Positions 1-6,615 of a DNA stretch of 10,681 nucleotides are shown here, one piece after another. This DNA comes from Nanobdellota archaeon (GTDB taxonomy: Archaea > Nanobdellota > Nanobdellia > Woesearchaeales > JAUYGA01). Where the stretch lies: the NCBI GenBank assembly GCA_030690755.1, contig JAUYGA010000111.1, positions 1 through 10,681 of the forward strand, given 5' to 3'. The notes below the pieces were generated by a model. That model was not told the origin of the DNA. It saw nothing but the letters and a program-made list of their open reading frames with translations, and did no database searches. Made by a program: the position numbers and the translations under genes. Within the stretch, counting starts at the first letter, position 1. The number at the start of each line of letters is the position of its first letter.

Positions 1-78
1 GAAAAGCCCGTATTTTTCGTTAACTTTATCTATCAGGGCAATATTACCTATGCTGAAGGTTACATTATTCTTTTTCAT
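1..78 (-). CDS. Partial gene, N-terminal 26 residues, possibly a transposase
   Basis: An open frame starts at an ATG at 78 and runs off the left edge without a stop, so only 26 residues are visible. They include SIGNIALIDKVNEKYGLF, which resembles the N-terminus of some IS4/IS1634-like DDE transposases (a short basic start, then a helix ending in 'EKYGLF'). This is a resemblance from memory, not a domain match. The start is supported by a GGTGAT Shine-Dalgarno (minus strand, 87 to 82) three bases before the ATG. The start region is folded into a strong hairpin (56-111), as in some transposase genes whose translation is kept low. It could equally be an unrelated gene; the family call is weak, while the existence of a coding start is moderately supported. 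Confidence 0.4.
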   Translation of the reverse strand, partial: MKKNNVTFSIGNIALIDKVNEKYGLF

Positions 79-111
79 AAAATCACCAATTTTATGAGAA
101 TATGTAACCTT
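56..111 (-). promoter_or_regulatory. Translation-start hairpin enclosing SD and AUG
   Basis: Read on the minus strand, the arm AAGGTTACAT-ATTCT-CATAAAA pairs with TTTTATG-(AAAA)-AGAAT-(A)-ATGTAACCTT. This gives 10 + 5 + 7 base pairs interrupted only by two bulges on one side. The loop TTGGTGA contains most of the GGTGAT Shine-Dalgarno, and the start codon of the left-edge gene lies in the upper stem. The pairing is seen directly. That it lowers translation, or blocks read-through translation from outside as described for IS10 and IS200, is inference. Confidence 0.6.
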
Positions 112-273
112 TATTATTCTTTATGTGGCGAAGTCAGGTTAATAACAACATCGACGAGCCGAGCCGCTGCTGGCCGAGCAATGCGAGAGGGTTTCATCAA
201 AGCCAAATTTTTGAAAAATAGTTTACGAAGATATTTTGAGATATTTTAATAAATCCTCACGCACTGCCGCAAG
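112..273. other. Non-coding stretch with a GC-rich patch
   Basis: No convincing gene is seen between the left-edge gene and the rpl35ae promoter. The segment from about 150 to 190 is much richer in G and C than its surroundings and carries GCCGAGC twice (158-164 and 173-179). It does not fold into a tRNA cloverleaf that I can find. It may be the outer end of the mobile element whose gene starts at 78, since 121-136 resembles a sequence near the right-edge transposase-like fragment. Otherwise unassigned. Confidence 0.35.
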
Positions 274-283
274 CTTTTTAAAT
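274..283 (+). promoter_or_regulatory. TATA box of rpl35ae
   Basis: CTTTTTAAAT is a good archaeal TATA element. A transcription start about 25 nt downstream of its centre would fall near 303, directly in front of the ATG at 305, so the transcript is probably leaderless. The AGGGGAT at 286-292 would lie upstream of the mRNA and is therefore unlikely to act as a Shine-Dalgarno. Confidence 0.6.
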
Positions 284-304
284 AAAGGGGATTTTTTGAT
301 AGTT

Positions 305-571
305 ATGGAAGGCATAATTGCTAATTATAGGAGAGCGAAACACAGGCAGACGCCTAGTCATATAATCATAAAAGTGGCTAGTATCAATGATAAAGAGCAG
401 GCCATGAAGCTTATAGGCAAGACTGTTTCCTGGAAAAATCCTATTGGCAAAGCAGGAATGGAGATTAAGGGAAAGGTAGCAAAAGAGCACGGCAACAGCG
501 GCGCAGTTAGAGCGATTTTTGAAAGAGGCCTCCCAGGCCAGGCAATTGGAACAAAAGTTAATATTGCTTAA
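305..571 (+). CDS. rpl35ae: Large ribosomal subunit protein L35Ae (eL33)
   Basis: This 88-residue protein is the archaeal/eukaryotic 50S (60S) subunit protein L35Ae, a small beta-barrel that binds 23S rRNA. The family pattern is clear: GIIANYRRAKHRQTPSHIII at the start, GKTVSWKNPIGK in the middle, then I-x-GKV, HGNSGAVRAIFERGLPG and GTKV at the end. Length is normal for the archaeal form. The frame is open upstream to a TTG at 236, but the added 23 residues are not family-like and lie before the TATA box at 274-283, so the ATG at 305 is preferred. That TATA box predicts a leaderless message. The gene stands alone, followed by T-tracts. Its presence is the main evidence that the window is archaeal. 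Confidence 0.95.
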   Translation: MEGIIANYRRAKHRQTPSHIIIKVASINDKEQAMKLIGKTVSWKNPIGKAGMEIKGKVAKEHGNSGAVRAIFERGLPGQAIGTKVNIA

Positions 572-629
572 ATTATTCTCTTAGGTCTGAATGTTTTTCC
601 TCTAATCATTTATTGATTTTTGATTAATC

Positions 630-670
630 TTTTTTCATTTGTTTTGTTTGGTATTTTTGCTCGTTTTTTA
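630..670 (+). terminator. T-tract terminator after rpl35ae
   Basis: A series of plus-strand T runs (six at 630-635, four at 642-645, five at 654-658, seven at 664-669 region) follows the rpl35ae stop, with no stable hairpin. This is the usual form of an archaeal intrinsic terminator. Confidence 0.55.
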
Positions 671-699
671 AAAAACTTGCAGACGACAAGAATAGAAAT

Positions 700-709
700 C
701 TTTATATAT
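700..709 (+). promoter_or_regulatory. TATA box of the first membrane/coiled-coil pair
   Basis: CTTTATATAT, preceded by an A-rich BRE-like GAAAT, lies 27 nt before the ATG at 732, measured from the box centre. The expected transcription start therefore coincides with the start codon, giving a leaderless message. No Shine-Dalgarno is present at a usable distance. Confidence 0.65.
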
Positions 710-731
710 TAGGGAATTTACTGGTTCTTAT

Positions 732-1670
732 ATGGAGCGTTATAGGCAAAAGAGGTTTTACCTAGTTTTTGTTATGTTGTTCTCTCTTCTATTTTCAACT
801 GCACTTACGTATGGTTTGGATGTTAAAAAAGTTGGAACAACTGTAAAATCAGGATCTTCTGATGGCGGTGTTTTAGGAGAAGTAACAGGAGCATTGTTTG
901 GTGATATAGATTTTGCGCAATTCTACATGGCAAATAGCGGGATTATTGATTTTATTTTATTGTCTATGATTTTTATCGGACTATCTTATTTCGGTTTGTC
1001 AAAAACATTTATGAGGGATGGTTCAACAAATGCCGGAAAAGCAGTAATGCTTGCAGTTGGCATTGCATTAGCATTCGGCGCAAATGTGCTTATGAGCAGG
1101 AATGGTCTCACAATTGCGTCTTTTGGTCCTATTGCAATGATTATTCTTTTTATCTTGCTAGCATTTACATTTTATGAGATAGCAAAAGGTCTTGGCTTGC
1201 CCGGTTATATTGCAGGCGCATTTGCATATTTGTTGGTTTATTTCACAGTCGCATCAATGACTATGTCTTTTGAATGGCTCAGGAATAATGCGCCGATACT
1301 GATGTCTCTTATGAATCTTGTAAAAGCCGGCTGCATAATCTTGGCGCTTTATGGTTTGTTCACATTATTTATGAATGCAATGAGAGGCATTAAAGCAGGA
1401 GCAGTTCCGCCAGTTGCATCAGCTGCAAATCCAGCAGCAGTGCTTGCAGATGCTGAAAGGAGGGATAGACGACAGATTGTTGATGAAAGACGCGCGCAAA
1501 CTTTTGAGAATGAAGCAGCTCATCTGAACCAGCAGGAAGAAAGGCTTAACAGGGCTCAGCTTAGTGATGAGAATGCAGAGATAGGTAATTTGAGAGAATT
1601 ATCAGGCGTTTTGAGAGAGCTCTCGAGCACTGCAAGAAGAATCGAAGAACAAAGAAGAGGGCCTCGCTAA
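732..1670 (+). CDS. Polytopic membrane protein, first copy (unknown family)
   Basis: I do not recognise the family. The 312-residue protein has a basic N-terminus and hydrophobic stretch (residues 8-28) that reads as a signal peptide, then an outside segment of about 40 residues. Five membrane segments follow, near 70-90, 103-121, 129-150, 155-177 and 188-216. The tail from about 218 is hydrophilic, with an Ala/Pro-rich linker (222-240) and an Arg/Glu-rich helical region. With the signal removed, the topology is N-out, C-in. It is a paralogue of the protein at 2519: both have FGPI at residues 131-134, a related segment in the first membrane helix (IIDFILL against IVDAILL) and IVDE in the tail (249-252 here). 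Its stop overlaps the next start by one base, implying translational coupling. It probably anchors the coiled-coil partner at the membrane (inference). Confidence 0.85.
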   Translation: MERYRQKRFYLVFVMLFSLLFSTALTYGLDVKKVGTTVKSGSSDGGVLGEVTGALFGDIDFAQFYMANSGIIDFILLSMIFIGLSYFGLSKTFMRDGSTNAGKAVMLAVGIALAFGANVLMSRNGLTIASFGPIAMIILFILLAFTFYEIAKGLGLPGYIAGAFAYLLVYFTVASMTMSFEWLRNNAPILMSLMNLVKAGCIILALYGLFTLFMNAMRGIKAGAVPPVASAANPAAVLADAERRDRRQIVDERRAQTFENEAAHLNQQEERLNRAQLSDENAEIGNLRELSGVLRELSSTARRIEEQRRGPR

Positions 1671-2407
1671 TGACAACACTTCAAGAGTTAGAAGCGAAAT
1701 ATTCTCAGTTAATGTATAAGGCAATCATGGAAATAAATGGGTTAAAGAACAGATTAATCAAAGACAGGCAGGATATTCTTACAGAGATTGCAGATATAAA
1801 AAAAGAACGAGAAGCTGAAGTTGCTGCAGGAAAACTTACTTATGATGCGCTCAAAAAAGACAGGCAGGTATACTATGAAATTCGTGATGCGTTGGCTAAA
1901 TCAGCGCATCTTAAGGACGAGACAGCTATTGCCAAAGAATATCACAGCAGATTAAATGCCAGAGAAAAACAAATTGCAATACTTGCGAGAAGGATGGATG
2001 TGGAAGGCAGAGAATTGTTAAGAGAGATAACAGAAGTGGAAGAGTTAGAGGAAAAACAGCTTAACATCAGCAGTGAAGAAATAAAATTGATTGAGAAAGA
2101 AATCAAAGAAATAGACAGAATCGGTGATATCATAAAAATTGTCGCAAAAAATTACACTAATCATATAAGGATTGCCCAAGCAGCGAATGAGATTGAAGCG
2201 ATAGAAGGAGAAATCAGTTACAGAATAAATAAGACACAAGATAAAATCGGGATTGTTCACAGAAAACAGAAACTGATACAGCACATAAGAGTTTTGGAAA
2301 GTCGCGTTAGAAGAGAAGGCGAGATAGAACTAAGAAGAATAATTGCCGCTGAACATGAAGCAAAGAAAGCTGCTGCAGATGCCGCAAGAGCAGGCAGAAG
2401 ACATTAA
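1670..2407 (+). CDS. Coiled-coil partner protein, first copy (unknown family)
   Basis: This 245-residue protein has no signal peptide or membrane segment. It is almost entirely charged, heptad-like helix from residue 3 to about 230, ending in an Ala/Arg-rich tail (AARAGRRH). I find no catalytic motif. Two blocks align with the second-copy partner at 3616. The first is GKLTYDALKKDR (54-65) against ARLKFDTLRKER. The second begins EEIKLIEKEIKEID (136-149) against EEIGLISEEVKELD. The start ATG shares its first A with the TAA of the upstream membrane-protein gene (TAATG), so the two are probably translated together and work as a pair. The likely role is a cytoplasmic scaffold bound to the membrane protein's helical tail. 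Shared coiled-coil composition can mimic homology, so the relationship rests mainly on the first block. Confidence 0.8.
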   Translation: MTTLQELEAKYSQLMYKAIMEINGLKNRLIKDRQDILTEIADIKKEREAEVAAGKLTYDALKKDRQVYYEIRDALAKSAHLKDETAIAKEYHSRLNAREKQIAILARRMDVEGRELLREITEVEELEEKQLNISSEEIKLIEKEIKEIDRIGDIIKIVAKNYTNHIRIAQAANEIEAIEGEISYRINKTQDKIGIVHRKQKLIQHIRVLESRVRREGEIELRRIIAAEHEAKKAAADAARAGRRH

Positions 2408-2472
2408 CAAAACGCTAGCAGAAACTGACAAGAAAACTTACAAAAAATTAAAGCAAAAGCCAAAACAAAAAG

Positions 2473-2481
2473 CTTTTTAAA
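2473..2481 (+). promoter_or_regulatory. TATA box of the second pair
   Basis: CTTTTTAAA in the 111-nt gap between the two pairs predicts transcription starting near 2502, which leaves a short leader containing the GAGGTG site. The second pair can thus be transcribed on its own, although read-through from the first pair is also possible because I see no T-tract terminator in the gap. Confidence 0.55.
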
Positions 2482-2506
2482 CAATAAAAATATTAGTATT
2501 AAAATA

Positions 2507-2512
2507 GAGGTG
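2507..2512 (+). promoter_or_regulatory. Shine-Dalgarno that fixes the start at 2519
   Basis: GAGGTG is a perfect match to the archaeal 16S 3' end (anti-SD CACCUC) and sits six bases before the ATG at 2519. The frame could also start at the GTG at 2510, but that codon lies inside this site, so the ATG is the better start. Confidence 0.75.
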
Positions 2513-2518
2513 CATTGG

Positions 2519-3616
2519 ATGAATAGAAAGTCATTAGTATCCCTGTTTACAATTGTATTGATTGGATTGACTCTTACAGTGCCTCTTGTTTCTGCTCAAA
2601 ATGCTTTTGAGGATGTGCTTGGTGGCGGCAGCGAAGGAATACTCACGTCCATCATGTCTATTTTCGGAAATGATAACATCCCTGCTCTTTATGAAAGGTA
2701 TGCTTCAATTGTTGACGCGATTCTTCTCTTGATTCTTTTCTTAGGTCTCACAACGTTTGCTTTCGGAGATAGATTTGGTGAGCAGACAAAACTTATCACT
2801 TGGTCATTATCAATAATAATGGGTATTGGCGCATCAGTTGCATTCCATACTATGTTGAAGGATAGTTTTATCAAAGGACCTGGCGGAAAACCTGGAATAC
2901 TTTTTGCTTTTGGCCCTATTGGTTTGGTGCTTCTCATATTGGTTTTTGGTTATTTCCTATATGTAATTGTTCACGCATTACTTCAGAATGAACGAGCGCC
3001 TCTTGCTGGAGCTATTGCATATTTTGTAACATTCAGCATTTTTGGCGGATTTCTTTACAAAACAATTGCTGTAGGACGAGGTGGATCTTTATATGGCATA
3101 CTTACGATTATATGGACTATATGTTTGATAATCATCATCATTTATCTTTTCAGATGGGCGATGAGCGCATTTTCAGGAGCAGGCGCAGGAGCCGGAGGAG
3201 GCTTTGGCAGCGGAGGCGGTCTTGGCGGTGGTGGCGGAGGACTCTTTGGAGGCGGCGGCTTAGGCGGTGGCGGAAGAGGACTTTTCGGCGGCGGCAGAGG
3301 CGCAGGAGGAGTTCCAGCAGGAGGACCAGAAACACCTCCTGAACAGTTTGTACCTCAAACACAAACAGAAATAACGCAGACTACTGGTGGAATAAATGAT
3401 GTTGATAGAGTTATTGTTGATGAGAATATAGAAAGGAATGAGGATAACAGGGAGCGTAGGTTTGAGCAGTTTGATAGAGGGCTTGAGCAAGGAGACCTGC
3501 AATTGGAACAGCATATACAAAATTTTGAAAAGGATGATGATAAACTTTTAGGAGCAATTGAAACAGAGCTTGCGCAATTGATTCAGTTAATGCAGAATTC
3601 GAGAGTGGGGGTTTAA
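2519..3616 (+). CDS. Polytopic membrane protein with Gly-rich linker, second copy
   Basis: The 365-residue protein has no family I recognise. It starts with a clear signal peptide (residues 1-26, probable cleavage VSA-QN). Membrane segments follow near 62-83, 92-110, 126-152, 160-182 and 190-213. A glycine-rich linker spans 219-270, and an acidic, charged helical tail 295-358. Predicted topology is N-out, C-in. It matches the protein at 732 in segment order, in FGPI at residues 131-134, and in IVDE (299-302 here, 249-252 there); the 50-residue offset equals the glycine-rich insert. The tail is more acidic than in the first copy. Its TAA overlaps the following ATG by one base, the same arrangement as the first pair. 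I infer a membrane anchor for the coiled-coil partner. N-out, five-segment topology with a Gly-rich tail also recalls VirB6/TrbL proteins, but I see no sequence evidence for that. Confidence 0.85.
   Translation: MNRKSLVSLFTIVLIGLTLTVPLVSAQNAFEDVLGGGSEGILTSIMSIFGNDNIPALYERYASIVDAILLLILFLGLTTFAFGDRFGEQTKLITWSLSIIMGIGASVAFHTMLKDSFIKGPGGKPGILFAFGPIGLVLLILVFGYFLYVIVHALLQNERAPLAGAIAYFVTFSIFGGFLYKTIAVGRGGSLYGILTIIWTICLIIIIIYLFRWAMSAFSGAGAGAGGGFGSGGGLGGGGGGLFGGGGLGGGGRGLFGGGRGAGGVPAGGPETPPEQFVPQTQTEITQTTGGINDVDRVIVDENIERNEDNRERRFEQFDRGLEQGDLQLEQHIQNFEKDDDKLLGAIETELAQLIQLMQNSRVGV
3173..3328 (+). repeat. Low-complexity Gly-rich coding repeat
   Basis: GGA/GGC-type codons encode a flexible segment with recurring GLFGGG units (GGLFGGGGLGGGGRGLFGGG within it). 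The DNA is GC-rich within an AT-rich gene. It falls exactly where the paralogue at 732 has an Ala/Pro-rich linker, so it looks like an expanded linker between the membrane domain and the cytoplasmic tail. Such repeats are prone to slippage and length variation. Confidence 0.75.
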
Positions 3617-4650
3617 TGATGGCAGTAGCTCAAACAAATGAAGGAATTCTTCTGGCAGCGCAACTAAGCCCTGAAGGTAAAAAAAGAGTGGACATATATC
3701 TCGCTTATTTAAACAAAATTCTCGAACAGATTACTGGAGTTAGGCAAAATATAGAAAATGAAAGGGCTGAAACAAACAAGTTGAATGCTGATGTGCAAAA
3801 AGAAATACAAACTCATGTTAATAGCGCCAGACTGAAATTTGATACCTTAAGAAAGGAAAGAGGTGAGATGGCGCGTGTCTTTGATGCAATAAAGAAAGAG
3901 GCTGCGGTATTGTCAACCGAGACAGGAAAAAAAAGTAATGATCCAAATATACAGAAACTAAGTGCTGATATTAAAAATACAGGCGCCAAAATAAAAAATC
4001 TTCTTACTGTGATGGAGAAGCAAGAACAAGCTGGTCTCGCTTTTGATAAACGACTTGAACAGTTTTTGCAAGAAATAATCGCTTTAGAAAAGAATGAGCT
4101 TAAGCAAGTTCAGGAAGAGATAGGCCTGATAAGTGAGGAAGTTAAGGAATTAGATAATGTAAGGGTAAAAATCAGTGAAGTAAGCAACAAAGCAAAAGTG
4201 GGGGGAGTAATAACAGTCAACGAACTTCTGTTGATTAAGACTGAAGTTGCCAAATTGAGAGGTCTTGTAAAAAAGAAAGATGCTGTTAATACCAGGACTT
4301 TCCAAGCTACAACAAGAGCAAAGCAGATGGATGAACGGCTTATTCAAGCGATTAACACTTCAATGAAGATGAGGAATTCTAAATTTAAGAGATTCCAGGA
4401 GATAAAAAACTTACTTATCAAGCAGAGAAATGAACTACAGCAGGAATTAGCTCAGGAGCAGCAAATTGTTAATAAGAGAAACAAAATTGCTGCAGGAGTA
4501 AAAACCAAAGTTGATTCGAAGCAGATAAGTAAACTTACTTCTGAGGAGAAAGAAGAGGTGGTAAGGTTGCGAAAAGTACCTCCTGCTCTTTGGGGAGCTC
4601 AAGAAAAATTATTGATGGCTGATTTGAAAAATAAAGGGTTAATTAAGTAA
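3616..4650 (+). CDS. Coiled-coil partner protein, second copy (unknown family)
   Basis: This 344-residue soluble protein is long charged helix, mainly residues 25-190 and 200-290, with a short globular-looking C-terminus (about 305-344, including PPALWGAQEKLL). It has no signal, membrane segment or catalytic motif. Blocks at 71-99 and 167-192 align with the first-copy partner; a 14-residue insertion lies between them, and the C-terminal hundred residues are extra. The first ATG shares its A with the preceding TAA. A second ATG at 3619 is better spaced (six bases) from the GGGGG at 3607-3611, so the true start may be one codon later. Coupling to the membrane-protein gene suggests that they form one complex. 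The gene ends 29 nt from the convergent gene at 4680. Confidence 0.8.
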   Translation: MMAVAQTNEGILLAAQLSPEGKKRVDIYLAYLNKILEQITGVRQNIENERAETNKLNADVQKEIQTHVNSARLKFDTLRKERGEMARVFDAIKKEAAVLSTETGKKSNDPNIQKLSADIKNTGAKIKNLLTVMEKQEQAGLAFDKRLEQFLQEIIALEKNELKQVQEEIGLISEEVKELDNVRVKISEVSNKAKVGGVITVNELLLIKTEVAKLRGLVKKKDAVNTRTFQATTRAKQMDERLIQAINTSMKMRNSKFKRFQEIKNLLIKQRNELQQELAQEQQIVNKRNKIAAGVKTKVDSKQISKLTSEEKEEVVRLRKVPPALWGAQEKLLMADLKNKGLIK

Positions 4651-4667
4651 TTACAAAATAAAGGAAA

Positions 4668-4677
4668 TCAATTTTTG
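4668..4677 (+). terminator. Short T-tract between convergent genes
   Basis: The 29-nt gap between the convergent stops contains a plus-strand T5 (4672-4676) and no hairpin. It is a weak candidate terminator for the second pair. Confidence 0.3.
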
Positions 4678-4679
4678 TT

Positions 4680-6599
4680 CTAAACGTTTACGCTTCTTAG
4701 GATATTATCACTAACTTGCTTAACAAAAGGTTTAAGTTCATCTTTTGAATGCTTTTTCTCAACTTCTTTTAATTCTTTAACCAAATCAGCAATGTCTTGA
4801 GAACCAAACTCTTGCAGAAGTGAAGCAGCAGAACTGTGTATGTCGCTTGCATTTACTGCATAAAATCCGCCAAGCGCCGCAAAAACAATATTGTAATCAT
4901 TTATCCTGTCGCCGAATTTTGCATTAGCATCATTATAAATTTTTTGCAGGTCATCATTTGAGTCAAATTGTGTCCTGAAATGATTATAAAGCTGTGCAGT
5001 GTCCATTGAATTGAGATTTATCTGTGGTGTTGGTGCTTGTGCAGTAGGTCTTGCATTTTCTGTTGCATAAGGATCAATGCTGGAATATGTTTCAGCTTGT
5101 TTTCCTGTTATTCTACCGAATAGTTTTGAAGCGCCATTGACAATCTGTTCCATTGATGGGAATCTGTCAACAAGAGGAACAGATTTAGAATGAATTTCAT
5201 CTAAAATCTCCTGATTGCTTTTTTCAGTCGGCTTTTCCTTGCCTGTTTTATATACGTTTTCTTCTAAATTGGCTATTTCTGTATTTCTTTGTCTTAAACT
5301 AATATCAAGAGTGTTTACTGTCTCTAACGCCCTTGTTAGCTTTGCAGACAATTCTGCCTTTTGCAGTTCAATTTCAGTAGTTCGCAAATCTTTTCGTTCT
5401 ATCTCAGATTTAAGATATTTTATATGTTCTTTATAATTTGGAAGATTTCTCAGGTCTTTTGGGAATTCTGGTAAAGTTGTTTCAAGGCTGATCTGAGGAA
5501 CATCATTTATTGAAAGGATTGCTTTTGCGATTATTTGATAATCTAAAGATATTCTTGCTTCAGTATTTTCATAGAAGAATCCCTGCATTTTTGGAGATTG
5601 CTCAGCTAGTCTTTGCATGTAAAGGACTGTTCCTTCAATCTCAGATGAGAGGTCTCCTGCAAGCTGATGAAACTTTGCTTCAGAAATGCTTCTTTTATTT
5701 CGTTCACCGCTGGTTTTTAATTCAAAATCAAGTTCTGTCTTGAGTTTCTCAGCGACTGTAAGATTGTGATTATTGACCTTATACATCTTGTGCAGGTCTA
5801 TTACAGAATCGCATCCAGAATTAAACATATAGCGGACAAGAAGCTCTGTAGTTGTCAAGACATTCTGGTATGCGACTTGTTTCATGAGATTTAATTCATG
5901 TTCTGCATCTATTGCTGTTCCGTTTGAGATACTTTCCTTGAAATTTGATGGTGAGACTTTATGGTTGTTCAGATATTCGAGTTCCATGCCAAGGTCATTT
6001 GCAAGATTGCCGAGCGCAGAATAAACCGCATTGTTAGCTTTGCTGGTTTTTTCAATTTTGCGTATCAGGCTAGAACTTTCAAAATCAGAATCATTAAATG
6101 AGATTTTTGCCAATGTGCCATATCTTTTTTTAAGGTCAAGGATTGTGTCAAGGGTTTGTTTCCTTCTATTTTCGAGCTTTGTTATGTTATCGATGCTGTC
6201 TACGCAATAATCATCAACTTGTTTTATTCCTTTGGTTATATCTCCAATAAGTTGTCCTAATTCAGATTTTCCTTTTATTTTTGTTCTTTCAAATGTTGGA
6301 TCCACATTCAAAACATACATTTCGACAAATTTGTCAGTCAGCACAGAAAGTTTAGAATAGTCTGCTCCAAAAAACAGTCCAGGTTTTCCTTCAGAATCAA
6401 GCTCAAATTGGCTGTAAAAAAGCTCAAGCGCGCGTTCAAGTTTGTAAGCTGCATTAATAGAATCTGCTACATACATTCCAGTTATTTTTTCAGGAGCTTG
6501 TGCCATTTTAACATTTTCAATATCAGTCTTGTTTTGTATTATTTTAACCCGTTTTGAATTGATCTGGCCTTGAAATAAGCTTGCAGTCAGCTGTGTCAA
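4680..6599 (-). CDS. Large helical/coiled-coil protein (unknown)
   Basis: I do not recognise this 639-residue protein. It has no signal peptide or membrane segment. Residues 40-380 look like a mixed, mostly helical region with two cysteines (132, 263). Residues 388-450 form a clear coiled coil. A Pro/Ala/Gln-rich linker (about 505-530) leads to a small helical C-terminal domain (532-639, with DRINDYNIVFAALGGFYAV). The start is uncertain: the frame opens with a TTG at 6599 just after an in-frame stop and has no Shine-Dalgarno, and the first ATG is codon 32 (6506). The gene follows the 375-residue gene by 16 nt and is evidently co-transcribed with it. It faces the second membrane/coiled-coil pair, so it may belong to the same system (inference from position and shared helical character). 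Confidence 0.75.
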   Translation of the reverse strand: MTQLTASLFQGQINSKRVKIIQNKTDIENVKMAQAPEKITGMYVADSINAAYKLERALELFYSQFELDSEGKPGLFFGADYSKLSVLTDKFVEMYVLNVDPTFERTKIKGKSELGQLIGDITKGIKQVDDYCVDSIDNITKLENRRKQTLDTILDLKKRYGTLAKISFNDSDFESSSLIRKIEKTSKANNAVYSALGNLANDLGMELEYLNNHKVSPSNFKESISNGTAIDAEHELNLMKQVAYQNVLTTTELLVRYMFNSGCDSVIDLHKMYKVNNHNLTVAEKLKTELDFELKTSGERNKRSISEAKFHQLAGDLSSEIEGTVLYMQRLAEQSPKMQGFFYENTEARISLDYQIIAKAILSINDVPQISLETTLPEFPKDLRNLPNYKEHIKYLKSEIERKDLRTTEIELQKAELSAKLTRALETVNTLDISLRQRNTEIANLEENVYKTGKEKPTEKSNQEILDEIHSKSVPLVDRFPSMEQIVNGASKLFGRITGKQAETYSSIDPYATENARPTAQAPTPQINLNSMDTAQLYNHFRTQFDSNDDLQKIYNDANAKFGDRINDYNIVFAALGGFYAVNASDIHSSAASLLQEFGSQDIADLVKELKEVEKKHSKDELKPFVKQVSDNILRSVNV

Positions 6600-6615
6600 T
6601 TATAATTAATAATAA

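Noticed and set aside
125..215. GC-rich stretch considered as a tRNA or structured RNA gene
   Set aside because: No acceptor, anticodon and T-arm pattern can be formed, and the T-loop consensus GTTCRA is absent in a suitable position.
236..304. In-frame N-terminal extension of L35Ae from a TTG at 236
   Set aside because: The extra 23 residues are not part of the L35Ae family, and a good TATA box (274-283) lies within them, so the ATG at 305 is the start.
3112..3342. Arg/Ser-rich frame overlapping the Gly-rich repeat
   Set aside because: It is the +1-type shadow of GGN codons in the real gene: its arginine runs arise from reading glycine codons out of frame, and it has no RBS.
732..4650. Assignment of the membrane/coiled-coil pairs to chemotaxis, flotillin or archaellum systems
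   Set aside because: No HAMP, MCP, SPFH or pilin-like motifs are seen, and the FGPI and IVDE motifs are not ones I can tie to those families.
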